From Clostridium_Z sp040797585 (GTDB lineage Bacteria; Bacillota; Clostridia; Clostridiales; Clostridiaceae), in NCBI RefSeq assembly GCF_040797585.1, contig NZ_JBFNEO010000081.1:1-11521 (forward strand): a DNA stretch of 11,521 nt, read 5' to 3'. The position numbers were made by a program, and so were the translations under genes. The notes below the pieces were generated by a model that worked only from the letters and a program-made list of their open reading frames with translations, made no database searches and was not told the origin of the DNA. Of the stretch, positions 6,332 through 11,521 are shown piece after piece (within the stretch, counting starts at the first letter, position 1; each line of letters begins with the position of its first letter).

Positions 6332-6395
6332 ATGTAAAATATTAATTAATCCGGCTATTACAGGTAATTATTAGAGTGCGGAAAAGAGTGGTTAT

Positions 6396-6634
6396 ATGAA
6401 GAATCTTTTTGATTTAAGCAATTATACTACAGAAGAAAAACATAAGTTAATTTATGAAAAATACACTGATTACTTTAAATTAATAATTTCTGATGAGTGG
6501 TATAAAACAGACTACACAGGTATATCTATCCCAATGCTTGGTTACTGTGATTCCTTAAATGTAGGAATAGCTACACCATTGTACTCTACGAAGCTACCTT
6601 GAAAAATAAGGAATTATTAATGAATAAGGCTTAA
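6396..6634 (+). pseudogene. Short gene of unknown function, apparently frameshifted
   Basis: From ATG 6396 the frame runs 68 codons (MKNLFDLSNYTTEEKHKLIYEKYTDYFK... to TKLP) and stops at 6602. Near 6560-6580 a shifted frame continues in a more protein-like way (YTIVLYEATLKNKELLMNKA) to TAA at 6632-6634, so a small indel has probably split an originally longer product of about 78 residues. The family is not recognised. There is no signal peptide or membrane segment. The ribosome binding site is weak (GAGTGG), the promoter at 6323 is good. An intact 68-residue product cannot be excluded. Confidence 0.4.
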
Positions 6635-6644
6635 TCTATATGTA

Positions 6645-7124
6645 ATGAACGCTACATTACTTCTGAAGGAGATGTTTAAGATTAAAAAAGAGAGATTTAA
6701 CCTTAAAAAAGAACTATTTATATTCAAAAGTAGATTCTTAAAACCTATTATCTTTCTAATTATTATACCTATCTTTATCCTTGCATTATTATCCCCTAAA
6801 AAGTATATTGGCTCCTCTAAAAATGGTGATATTAAAATTGAAATCTTTAAAACAGTTGAACCTGGCGGAAATTACTATAATTTATTTCTATCCCAAAAGG
6901 AAAATGTAGCCTTTAATAATACCCCTTTTAAATTTTACCTAGGTAATGATGATAATGGAGAATACTTCTCAGATATAAGAGAGGAAATTTCTAAAACTAA
7001 TGAAGATTTTTATTGTATTATTGAACTTGATAACTTAACTCAAACTAGAGTTGATTTTAAATCAAGACCTGATTTCTTTTACTTATTTCGTATTATATCT
7101 AAACCTGAACCTAAAAATGTTTAG
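6645..7124 (+). CDS. Unrecognised protein with one N-terminal membrane segment
   Basis: A 159-residue frame. A strongly basic N-terminus (KIKKERFNLKKELF) is followed by one hydrophobic segment at about residues 33-49 (PIIFLIIIPIFILALL). A mixed C-terminal domain of about 105 residues follows, probably outside the membrane (KYIGSSKNGDIKIEIFKT... to PEPKNV). No known domain or catalytic motif was recognised. The ATG at 6645 has no Shine-Dalgarno. GAAGGAG (6664-6670) lies inside the frame, directly before ATG 6671, which is too close to serve it. The start is therefore uncertain, and the gene may have lost its true 5' part, perhaps together with the damaged gene upstream. It ends 17 nt before the terminator at 7141 and converges on the methyltransferase gene. 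Confidence 0.5.
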   Translation: MNATLLLKEMFKIKKERFNLKKELFIFKSRFLKPIIFLIIIPIFILALLSPKKYIGSSKNGDIKIEIFKTVEPGGNYYNLFLSQKENVAFNNTPFKFYLGNDDNGEYFSDIREEISKTNEDFYCIIELDNLTQTRVDFKSRPDFFYLFRIISKPEPKNV

Positions 7125-7140
7125 ATGAGTTATAATTATA

Positions 7141-7175
7141 AAAGCTATACCAACTTTAATACTTGGTATAGCTTT
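7141..7175. terminator. Bidirectional terminator between convergent genes, copy 2 of the repeated hairpin
   Basis: A perfect 13-bp stem AAAGCTATACCAA (7141-7153) / TTGGTATAGCTTT (7163-7175). It lies between the stop of the plus-strand gene at 7124 and the stop of the methyltransferase at 7191, so it can serve both. Stem and following bases (ATTACCTCT) nearly repeat those at 6022-6058. Confidence 0.75.
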
Positions 7176-7190
7176 ATTACCTCTATATAA

Positions 7191-7937
7191 TTAAGCAGTG
7201 CAATATAGTATCATTTCACTTGCATTTCCTTCTATAGGTATGTCCTCCTTAAGAGATCCACTTTCCTTCATAATCTTAAGTCCACTAAGCTCTATTATAG
7301 CCTTTAACTCCCTTGGCATATAATAGGTTAGCTCTTCTTTAACTTCTGCCTTCCTTAATAGTTCTTCTCCTCTATATTCTTCAAGTATTCTTTCAGTTAC
7401 CTCTATTGAATTAGTAAAATCATAAGTAGATTTAACCTTGTCCACTATTTTAGTTTTATTTTCCTTATTGAAAAATTCAAAGGTCTCCTCTAATCCGTTG
7501 CTATTTACCATAAGCTCCATATAAGGAAGAAAGCAATCTATTATAAATACTCCATTATCCTTTAAATGCTCCTTGGCACATTTAAAAACAGAAACAAAGT
7601 CTTCTACTTTATTAAATTTATTAATGAAATTATAACTAGCTAAAACTACATCAAACTTTCTATCTAAAGAAAATTTCTTAGCATCCCCCTTAATAACCTT
7701 AGCCTTGCCTTGAGATTTTTTATTACACAAAGATATCATATCTTCACAGTTTTCAATACCTAGAGCATTGTAATCATTTTCAATAAGTGGTATAAGAATA
7801 CGTCCCGTTCCTGAACCAAGCTCTAGTATATCTTGTCCATATTCTTTTAACCTCTCAACATAAGTCTTGTAATTATAGTTACTCTCATGAAAAATATCAT
7901 AGAACTCTGCAACAAATTCCTTGCATCCACTATTCAT
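7191..7937 (-). CDS. Class I SAM-dependent methyltransferase
   Basis: A 248-residue protein with a Rossmann-type methyltransferase fold. Motif I ILELGSGTGRIL (residues 37-48) binds S-adenosylmethionine. The acidic residue after beta 2 is Glu62 (LGIEN). IKGDAKKF (about 83-90) contacts the adenine. FDVVLASYNFIN (95-106) is motif IV, and LKDNGVFIIDCF (125-136) is the usual post-motif strand. The C-terminal part (residues 140-248) is a variable substrate domain with many Glu and Lys. The substrate cannot be told; this architecture occurs in methyltransferases acting on small molecules. The start at 7937 has GGAGGGG 7 nt upstream. The gene stands alone, with a terminator 15 nt past its stop. A possible extended -10 (TGATATAAT, minus strand, 8109-8101) lies about 160 nt upstream. 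Confidence 0.85.
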   Translation of the reverse strand: MNSGCKEFVAEFYDIFHESNYNYKTYVERLKEYGQDILELGSGTGRILIPLIENDYNALGIENCEDMISLCNKKSQGKAKVIKGDAKKFSLDRKFDVVLASYNFINKFNKVEDFVSVFKCAKEHLKDNGVFIIDCFLPYMELMVNSNGLEETFEFFNKENKTKIVDKVKSTYDFTNSIEVTERILEEYRGEELLRKAEVKEELTYYMPRELKAIIELSGLKIMKESGSLKEDIPIEGNASEMILYCTA

Positions 7938-8202
7938 AATTACCCCTCCATTTTAATTAATACTAAAATCCCCTAGCTTTGAATAAATCTTTACTCTTTA
8001 TGATGAGAAATAGATATAACTATTAAGTTGATATAACGTAGAAACACTTCATTATGTTCCTTAACTTATAGCTAAATTACTAATTTAATAATTTTATAAT
8101 ATTATATCATATATTTTGCTATTAAAGAGTGCTACTGATTATTAAAATTATTTTATAATATTATAAATACTTATATTGTATAGATCTTTATAAGTTATAT
8201 CA
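7938..8202. other. AT-rich leader/intergenic region upstream of the methyltransferase
   Basis: No gene seen. The only clear signal is the minus-strand extended -10 TGATATAAT at 8109-8101, which could start methyltransferase mRNA with a leader of about 155 nt. No stable fold or known riboswitch motif was recognised in that leader. Confidence 0.35.
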
Positions 8203-8231
8203 TTGATATGAATATGCCTTATCTATATATG
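8203..8231 (+). promoter_or_regulatory. Promoter of the structured RNA
   Basis: TTGATA (8203-8208) is followed after exactly 17 nt by TATATG (8226-8231) on the plus strand. The predicted start is near 8238-8242, just before the structured region. Confidence 0.5.
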
Positions 8232-8239
8232 TAAATTTT

Positions 8240-8440
8240 AAAATAGAACGAATCCTCCTTCAGACGGTGTTCTTTCAGACATCTGAAGGTTAGATAAGTT
8301 AATCTGTGGGCGTAGCAACTGTTATCCTCTAACTTTTAAGAGTATGGGGTATTACAGTTAGTAACCATCATATAAAACTTATATATGTATATGCAAAAAG
8401 ATAAGCTTAATAATTATAAAATTAAGCTTATCTTTTAGAC
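8240..8440 (+). ncRNA. Unidentified structured RNA of about 200 nt with its own promoter and terminator
   Basis: After a sigma-A type promoter the sequence becomes richer in GC and folds. Stem A is CCTTCAGA (8257-8264) / TCTGAAGG (8282-8289). Stem B is GTTAGA (8289-8294) / TCTAAC (8328-8333), enclosing GGGCGTAGCAAC. Stem C is ATGG/CCAT plus TTAC/GTAA (8344-8368). CTAAC (8329-8333) can instead pair with GTTAG (8357-8361), so stem B has a competitor, as in switching RNAs. A 16-bp terminator closes the unit. No gene on the plus strand follows, so it is more likely a trans-acting or antisense RNA than a leader. It matches none of the riboswitch consensuses I could recall (glycine, lysine, SAM, c-di-GMP, cobalamin, T-box, 6S, SRP). 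Confidence 0.5.
8396..8436. terminator. Very strong bidirectional terminator
   Basis: A perfect 16-bp stem: AAAAGATAAGCTTAAT (8396-8411) / ATTAAGCTTATCTTTT (8421-8436), with a 9-nt loop. The A/T ends give a T run on both strands. It ends the structured RNA on the plus strand and the small peptide gene on the minus strand, so the two convergent transcripts should overlap at this hairpin. Confidence 0.8.
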
Positions 8441-8492
8441 TTTTAAGATCTGCATTTTAGTGTACCTCTGCATATGATTTAATTTTAATGAA

Positions 8493-8615
8493 TTAACTAA
8501 TTATTTGTTTAATTAAAAAAAGTATATATAGCAGTTTAGATGTGATATCTAGAAGGGTTAAAAGCCTTTTCCCTAAATACTCTCTTCTCTTTAAAATACT
8601 TTTTTTCCTCTTCAT
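8493..8615 (-). CDS. 40-residue basic/hydrophobic peptide, unrecognised
   Basis: ATG at 8615 is preceded by a near-perfect ribosome binding site, AGGAGGTG (8628-8621), 5 nt away. The peptide begins MKRKKSILKRREYLGKR, with 9 Lys or Arg in the first 17 residues, and ends in a hydrophobic, probably helical stretch (LLTLLDITSKLLYILFLIKQIIS). That suggests membrane binding. The shared terminator lies 57 nt past the stop. The strong translation signal in an otherwise gene-poor region argues that it is real. Its size, charge and convergent structured RNA recall type I toxins or small membrane peptides, but the family is not recognised. It may also be a fragment of a lost gene. Confidence 0.5.
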   Translation of the reverse strand: MKRKKSILKRREYLGKRLLTLLDITSKLLYILFLIKQIIS

Positions 8616-8640
8616 ATTCTCACCTCCTATTTTAGAACTA

Positions 8641-9177
8641 TAACTGTCTAATAACTGAAGGCCTTTACTTGAGATATCTTTTCTAAAGCTCTTATAAATT
8701 GTAACTTAAAATCTAATTCTAGCTTTGTAGCTTATTCTTTTATCATATCTAACCTAAATCATTGTTGAAGCTATTATATTCAAGATATTAATACATAAAT
8801 AGTTAAAACATATTACTCTCATCCCCTTAATATTATTTTATTTTTAATAAAATTAAATATATTATTAAAGCTATATTCTAGTAAATATATATTACTATTA
8901 CCCCTTAAATATACCAAATTTATTTGTTAAATTTTTGAAAATTCTTAACCTAAAATTCAAATATATGTATTTAACATATTCTTCTCAGTAATAATGATTC
9001 ACTTTAACTAGACAGGTCCTAAGTTATACATGGCTTCAAGCCATAAATTCACAAAATAAAAATCATGGATATATGTTAAGAATTTAGTTAGGATTCCTAT
9101 ATTTTAATTTTATATAAAATCTAAGGGTAAGCTTTCCCTATACATTATCTTATAAGGTGTCTATTATAAATTAAAAT
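8641..9177. other. Gene-poor AT-rich region with a possible decayed small gene
   Basis: No intact gene seen. On the minus strand 8746-8648 a frame begins MIKE, meets TAA, and continues ATKLELDFKLQFIRALEKISQVKAFSY to TAG. The part after the TAA looks like genuine protein, so this may be a small gene with a nonsense mutation. A perfect ATGGCTT/AAGCCAT hairpin lies near 9028-9042, and an AGGG/CCCT hairpin at about 9124-9139. Neither has a clear role. Confidence 0.3.
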
Positions 9178-9208
9178 GGTGATGAACTTATTCTATAAAT
9201 TCATCACC
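9170..9208 (-). terminator. Terminator of the hydrolase transcription unit
   Basis: A 9-bp stem GGTGATGAA (9178-9186) / TTCATCACC (9200-9208) is followed on the minus strand by ATTTTAATTT. It lies 135 nt beyond the stop codon of the minus-strand hydrolase gene. Confidence 0.6.
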
Positions 9209-9342
9209 ACCTATAATCCATCATCTGAAAACTCAATATTTTTAATGATTATTTTTCCTTCTCTATTCTATAATTATCTTAAAAATATAATAAATACAAA
9301 CTAAGATTAAGTAGTCTTATATAGTCATAAAATATTATTATT

Positions 9343-10269
9343 TTATATATTTTCCTCTAAGAAATTCTTAACCTGATTTAGATATCCCTTCCTGTCTGCA
9401 AAATAAGAGTTAGCATGATTAGCTCCCTTAACTATATATAGTTTCTTATTACTATTACAACTTTCATATAACCTATATACCATGTCTAGCGGTACAAATT
9501 TATCCTCTTTTCCATGGATAAAAAGTATAGGCTTATTTGTTTTTTTAACAGCTTCTATAGCTGATGCCTCATTAAAGAAGTATCCTGATCTTAATTTACA
9601 TAAAAAACTTGTGGTATATATAAGAGGAAATCTAGATAAACCATACATTTTCTTCATCTGATAAGATAAAATATCCTTAGCTGAGGTATAACCACAATCT
9701 GCAATTATTCCTTTAACATTATCTATATTATTTTCTCCACTTACCATCATCACCGTTGCTGCTCCCATGGATACCCCATGAAGAATTATATTTGAATCTT
9801 CTCCATTATTTTTTATTATATAGTCAATCCACCTTTTATAATCCTCCCTTTCATGCCATCCAAAGCCTATATAATTTCCTTCGCTGTCTCCATGTCCCCT
9901 TGCGTCTGGCATAAGCACATTAAATCCAAGACTCTCCCTATAAAACTTTCCAAAGGAAGTCATATCCATAGCTTTTCCTGAATACCCATGAGATAATATT
10001 ACAGTATTTTTAGTATTCTTTTCTGCTTTTATATAGTAGCCTCTTAATTCTGTGTCTTTATACCCCTTAATATTTATAACTTCTACCTGCTGATTGTTTA
10101 ACCACTGAGGATCTACCCTCCAAATAGCATTTATATTTTTACTTTTAAAATCCTTGTTATTAATTAAAAACTTCTTCTTTGACCTTAAAATGAAAGTATT
10201 ATAAAAGCAAAAGCTACTTAATACAATAGTAAAAACTATAATTATAGAAATTAATACTAATATTTCCAT
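9343..10269 (-). CDS. Membrane-anchored alpha/beta hydrolase (serine hydrolase)
   Basis: A 308-residue protein. Residues 3-25 form an N-terminal membrane anchor (LVLISIIIVFTIVLSSFCFY). The alpha/beta hydrolase domain fills residues about 60-308. TVILSHGYSG (residues 89-98) holds the HG of the oxyanion region. DARGHGDSEG (122-131) is typical of the family. The nucleophile elbow GVSMGAA carries Ser167. Asp256 in HGKEDKFVP and His285 in GANHANSY complete the triad. It resembles the Bacillus YqkD-like group, whose natural substrate is unknown; an esterase or acyl hydrolase at the membrane is the safest reading. GGGGGA lies just before the ATG. It begins about 103 nt after the deacylase gene with no terminator between, so the two are probably co-transcribed. 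Confidence 0.85.
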   Translation of the reverse strand: MEILVLISIIIVFTIVLSSFCFYNTFILRSKKKFLINNKDFKSKNINAIWRVDPQWLNNQQVEVINIKGYKDTELRGYYIKAEKNTKNTVILSHGYSGKAMDMTSFGKFYRESLGFNVLMPDARGHGDSEGNYIGFGWHEREDYKRWIDYIIKNNGEDSNIILHGVSMGAATVMMVSGENNIDNVKGIIADCGYTSAKDILSYQMKKMYGLSRFPLIYTTSFLCKLRSGYFFNEASAIEAVKKTNKPILFIHGKEDKFVPLDMVYRLYESCNSNKKLYIVKGANHANSYFADRKGYLNQVKNFLEENI

Positions 10270-10372
10270 AGATCCCCCTTTAAAATTACATACTTATATC
10301 TCACCAGCTACCATTATCTAAATCATATTCAAAGATTGAGCTTTAGGATCGTATATCTATACTCTTAAATAT

Positions 10373-10849
10373 TTACTTAATAATATCTTGAAATTCTCCC
10401 TCTATTACCTCTACTAAAGTAAAAGGATTTATCTCTATTTGAACTCCTATTTTTCCTCCACTTACTATAATTCTCTCAATATCCTTGGCACTTTCATTTA
10501 CAAACGTCTTATAAAGCTTTTTCATACCTATAGGTGAGCACCCACCCCTTATATAGCCAGTATGCTTTGTTATATCATTTACAGGAATCATTTCTATTTT
10601 CTTTTCCTTAGCTGCCTTTGCTCCCTTTTTAAGATCTAACTCCTCGTTTACAGGTATTACAAAAACGTATATTTCCTTACTTTGTCCTTGTGCCACTAAG
10701 GTTTTATAAACTTCCTTTACGTCCCTACCAATCTTTCCTGCTACAGATACTCCATCAACTTTTCCATCCTTATTATCATAGGTTATCATATTATATTCTA
10801 TATTCTTTGAATCCAATATTCTCATTGCATTAGTTTTTCCTTGAGCCAT
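10373..10849 (-). CDS. ybaK: Cys-tRNA(Pro) deacylase, YbaK/EbsC family
   Basis: A 158-residue single-domain protein of the usual length for this trans-editing family, which hydrolyses cysteine wrongly attached to tRNA(Pro) by prolyl-tRNA synthetase in the cytoplasm. Family marks: TNAMRILDSKNIEYN at the N-terminus; EVYKTLV with the catalytic-site Lys49 (equivalent to Lys46 of Haemophilus YbaK); YVFVIPVNEELDLKK; and the loop GYIRGGCSPIGMKK (98-111). IIVSGGKIGVQIEINP and the end LVEVIEG also fit. GAGGAAG precedes the ATG. It is the first gene of a likely two-gene unit with the hydrolase. The untranslated leader is about 85 nt and carries a small AAGGAAT/ATTCCTT hairpin. Confidence 0.9.
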   Translation of the reverse strand: MAQGKTNAMRILDSKNIEYNMITYDNKDGKVDGVSVAGKIGRDVKEVYKTLVAQGQSKEIYVFVIPVNEELDLKKGAKAAKEKKIEMIPVNDITKHTGYIRGGCSPIGMKKLYKTFVNESAKDIERIIVSGGKIGVQIEINPFTLVEVIEGEFQDIIK

Positions 10850-10942
10850 AATTTCTTCCTCACTTATCTTTATTAAACTTAATATTCTCTTATATAATAA
10901 AGGAATTGTATTCCTTATTTATAGTTATAACCTTATTCCTAA

Positions 10943-10951
10943 ATTATACCA
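10943..10951 (-). promoter_or_regulatory. Extended -10 promoter of ybaK
   Basis: On the minus strand TGGTATAAT (10951-10943) is a perfect extended -10. No good -35 was seen. Transcription would begin near 10936, about 87 nt before the ybaK start codon. Confidence 0.5.
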
Positions 10952-10972
10952 CATTCCTTCATCCCTTAAGAA

Positions 10973-11130
10973 TATTAGTACTATTTCTAATACCATCAGA
11001 TAAACTTATACATATTACAAAAGTGTAAGATAAAAATTATTTTTTGTAATCTCCTTCGATGTTTAAAAAAATGTGGACTGGCTATAATAAAGATATAAGG
11101 TGATTAAATAGATTTCAGGAGGAATGAAAA
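10973..11130. other. Divergent promoter region between ybaK and the small acidic gene
   Basis: A plus-strand TATAAT lies in GGCTATAATAAAG near 11091-11096, about 35 nt before the ATG at 11131, with GTTTAA as a poor -35 about 17 nt upstream of it. No gene is seen here. Confidence 0.4.
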
Positions 11131-11271
11131 ATGATTAAAAAGTTTTTAGATAGATTATTCAGCACTGATGAGGTAGAAGTAGTAGAAGATGGTATCTTCA
11201 ACATGGACGAGTCATATGAGAAAGAAGCAATAGAAATTTTTTATACTATGCAACTAAATATAAGAGCATAA
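11131..11271 (+). CDS. Small acidic protein of unknown function (46 residues), possibly truncated by a nonsense codon
   Basis: ATG at 11131 follows CAGGAGGAATGAAAA, a strong ribosome binding site. The product MIKKFLDRLFSTDEVEVVEDG... has a basic amphipathic start and an acidic middle. It ends NIRA at TAA 11269-11271. The same frame stays open for 16 more codons that look like continuing protein (ETLNRYSDEKYEMYNY) up to TAA 11320-11322, so the original gene may have been about 63 residues, with the first TAA a later mutation. The family is not recognised. It has its own TATAAT about 35 nt upstream. A TTAACC/GGTTAA hairpin (11319-11334) follows. Confidence 0.55.
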   Translation: MIKKFLDRLFSTDEVEVVEDGIFNMDESYEKEAIEIFYTMQLNIRA

Positions 11272-11362
11272 GAAACTTTAAATAGATATTCTGATGAAAA
11301 ATATGAAATGTACAATTATTAACCCTAAGGTTAAAAACATAAATATAAAGGAGAAACTTAAG

Positions 11363-11383
11363 ATGCCCCGTTGCCAAAATCTA
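11363..11383 (+). pseudogene. Possible start of a gene cut off by the right-hand element
   Basis: GGAG (11350-11353) precedes ATG at 11363 at a normal distance, but the frame stops after seven codons (MPRCQNL). This looks like a gene start whose body was displaced by the insertion that begins near 11365-11385. It could equally be chance. Confidence 0.2.
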
Positions 11384-11521
11384 TAAAAATCTATAAATCT
11401 TGTTTAATTCCCTGTTCAACGTGTCCGATTTTGTAATCCTAAAGAATATACTACTTTCGTTTGTTGTAACACTCCGAGGGCTTAAATTCCCATACAACGC
11501 ATGGTACATATTAGTAGTATC
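11381..11521 (-). mobile_element. Probable 3' end of a second TnpB-type element (tnpB tail and omega-RNA scaffold)
   Basis: On the minus strand the frame is open from the right edge to TAG at 11383-11381 (46 codons, DTTNMYHALYGNLSPRSVTTNES...). This could be the variable tail of a TnpB after its RuvC-III motif, but no such motif is in view. The same bases form nested stems: ATACTACT (11448-11455, plus) / AGTAGTAT (11513-11520), inside it GTTGTA (11463-11468) / TACAAC (11493-11498), and inside that GGG (11478-11480) / CCC (11489-11491). A tnpB 3' end overlapping a multi-stem RNA that runs to the element's right end is the layout of omega RNAs. It is oriented like the left-hand IStron. Whether it belongs to the same family, or carries an intron, cannot be seen. 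Confidence 0.4.

Larger units (their letters stand above)
5955..6395. other. Intergenic region with a terminator hairpin and a decayed minus-strand gene end
   Basis: The region holds the hairpin at 6022-6058 and the promoter at 6323-6331, listed separately. Between them the minus strand shows a short open stretch of about 24 codons ending at TAA 6150-6148 (…YYIKGLVIKDYELKEELLK). It reads like the C-terminus of a protein but has no start or ribosome binding site. Together with the hairpin downstream of it, this suggests the remains of a lost minus-strand gene that used the hairpin as its terminator. The rest is AT-rich without clear features. Confidence 0.35.

Noticed and set aside
1..11521. 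tRNA, rRNA or CRISPR array
   Set aside because: No cloverleaf, rRNA-like stretch or regularly spaced direct repeats were seen on reading both strands.

Overview
The window looks like chromosomal DNA of a low-GC Firmicute, most likely Clostridium sensu stricto. It is very AT-rich, uses AGGAGG-type ribosome binding sites, keeps genes on short transcription units ended by strong hairpins, and carries typical clostridial families (MutS2, an ECF sigma factor with a DUF4179 partner, a YbaK-type deacylase). I cannot name the species.

Left part (1-3610). The main feature is an IStron-like element inserted in mutS2, all read on the minus strand. The first ~394 codons of mutS2 (3168 down to ~1987) carry the Walker A motif and then stop matching the family. 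They run directly into a structured RNA with the conserved core of a group I self-splicing intron (~1988 down to ~1500). A small divergent ribbon-helix-helix gene follows (1299-1445, plus strand), and then a long IS605-family TnpB nuclease gene (1179 down to beyond the left edge) with two RuvC catalytic residues visible. The order 5' exon, group I intron, tnpB is that of an IStron: the element would splice out of mutS2 mRNA while TnpB and its guide RNA act on DNA. The 3' exon and 3' splice site lie outside the window. Upstream of mutS2 is a ~190-nt, 6S-like hairpin RNA candidate followed by two minus-strand terminators. One of its arms is also perfectly complementary over 14 nt to the mutS2 leader.

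Middle part (3850-7937). An ECF sigma factor (probable TTG start at 5893) and a membrane-anchored DUF4179 protein, its probable anti-sigma partner, form a tight minus-strand operon. Then comes a decaying plus-strand stretch: a frameshifted short gene (6396-6634) and an unrecognised single-pass membrane protein (6645-7124). It is flanked by two nearly identical terminator hairpins. A class I SAM-dependent methyltransferase converges on it from the right.

Right part (7938-11521). A 1.4-kb gap without large genes holds a plus-strand ~200-nt structured RNA candidate with its own promoter and terminator. It converges on a 40-residue basic/hydrophobic peptide gene on the minus strand, and the two share the terminator hairpin, an arrangement reminiscent of type I toxin-antitoxin loci. 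Beyond lie a membrane-anchored alpha/beta hydrolase and a YbaK-type Cys-tRNA(Pro) deacylase, probably one minus-strand unit, then a small acidic-protein gene on the plus strand. The right edge holds what looks like the 3' end and guide-RNA scaffold of a second TnpB-type element, again on the minus strand.
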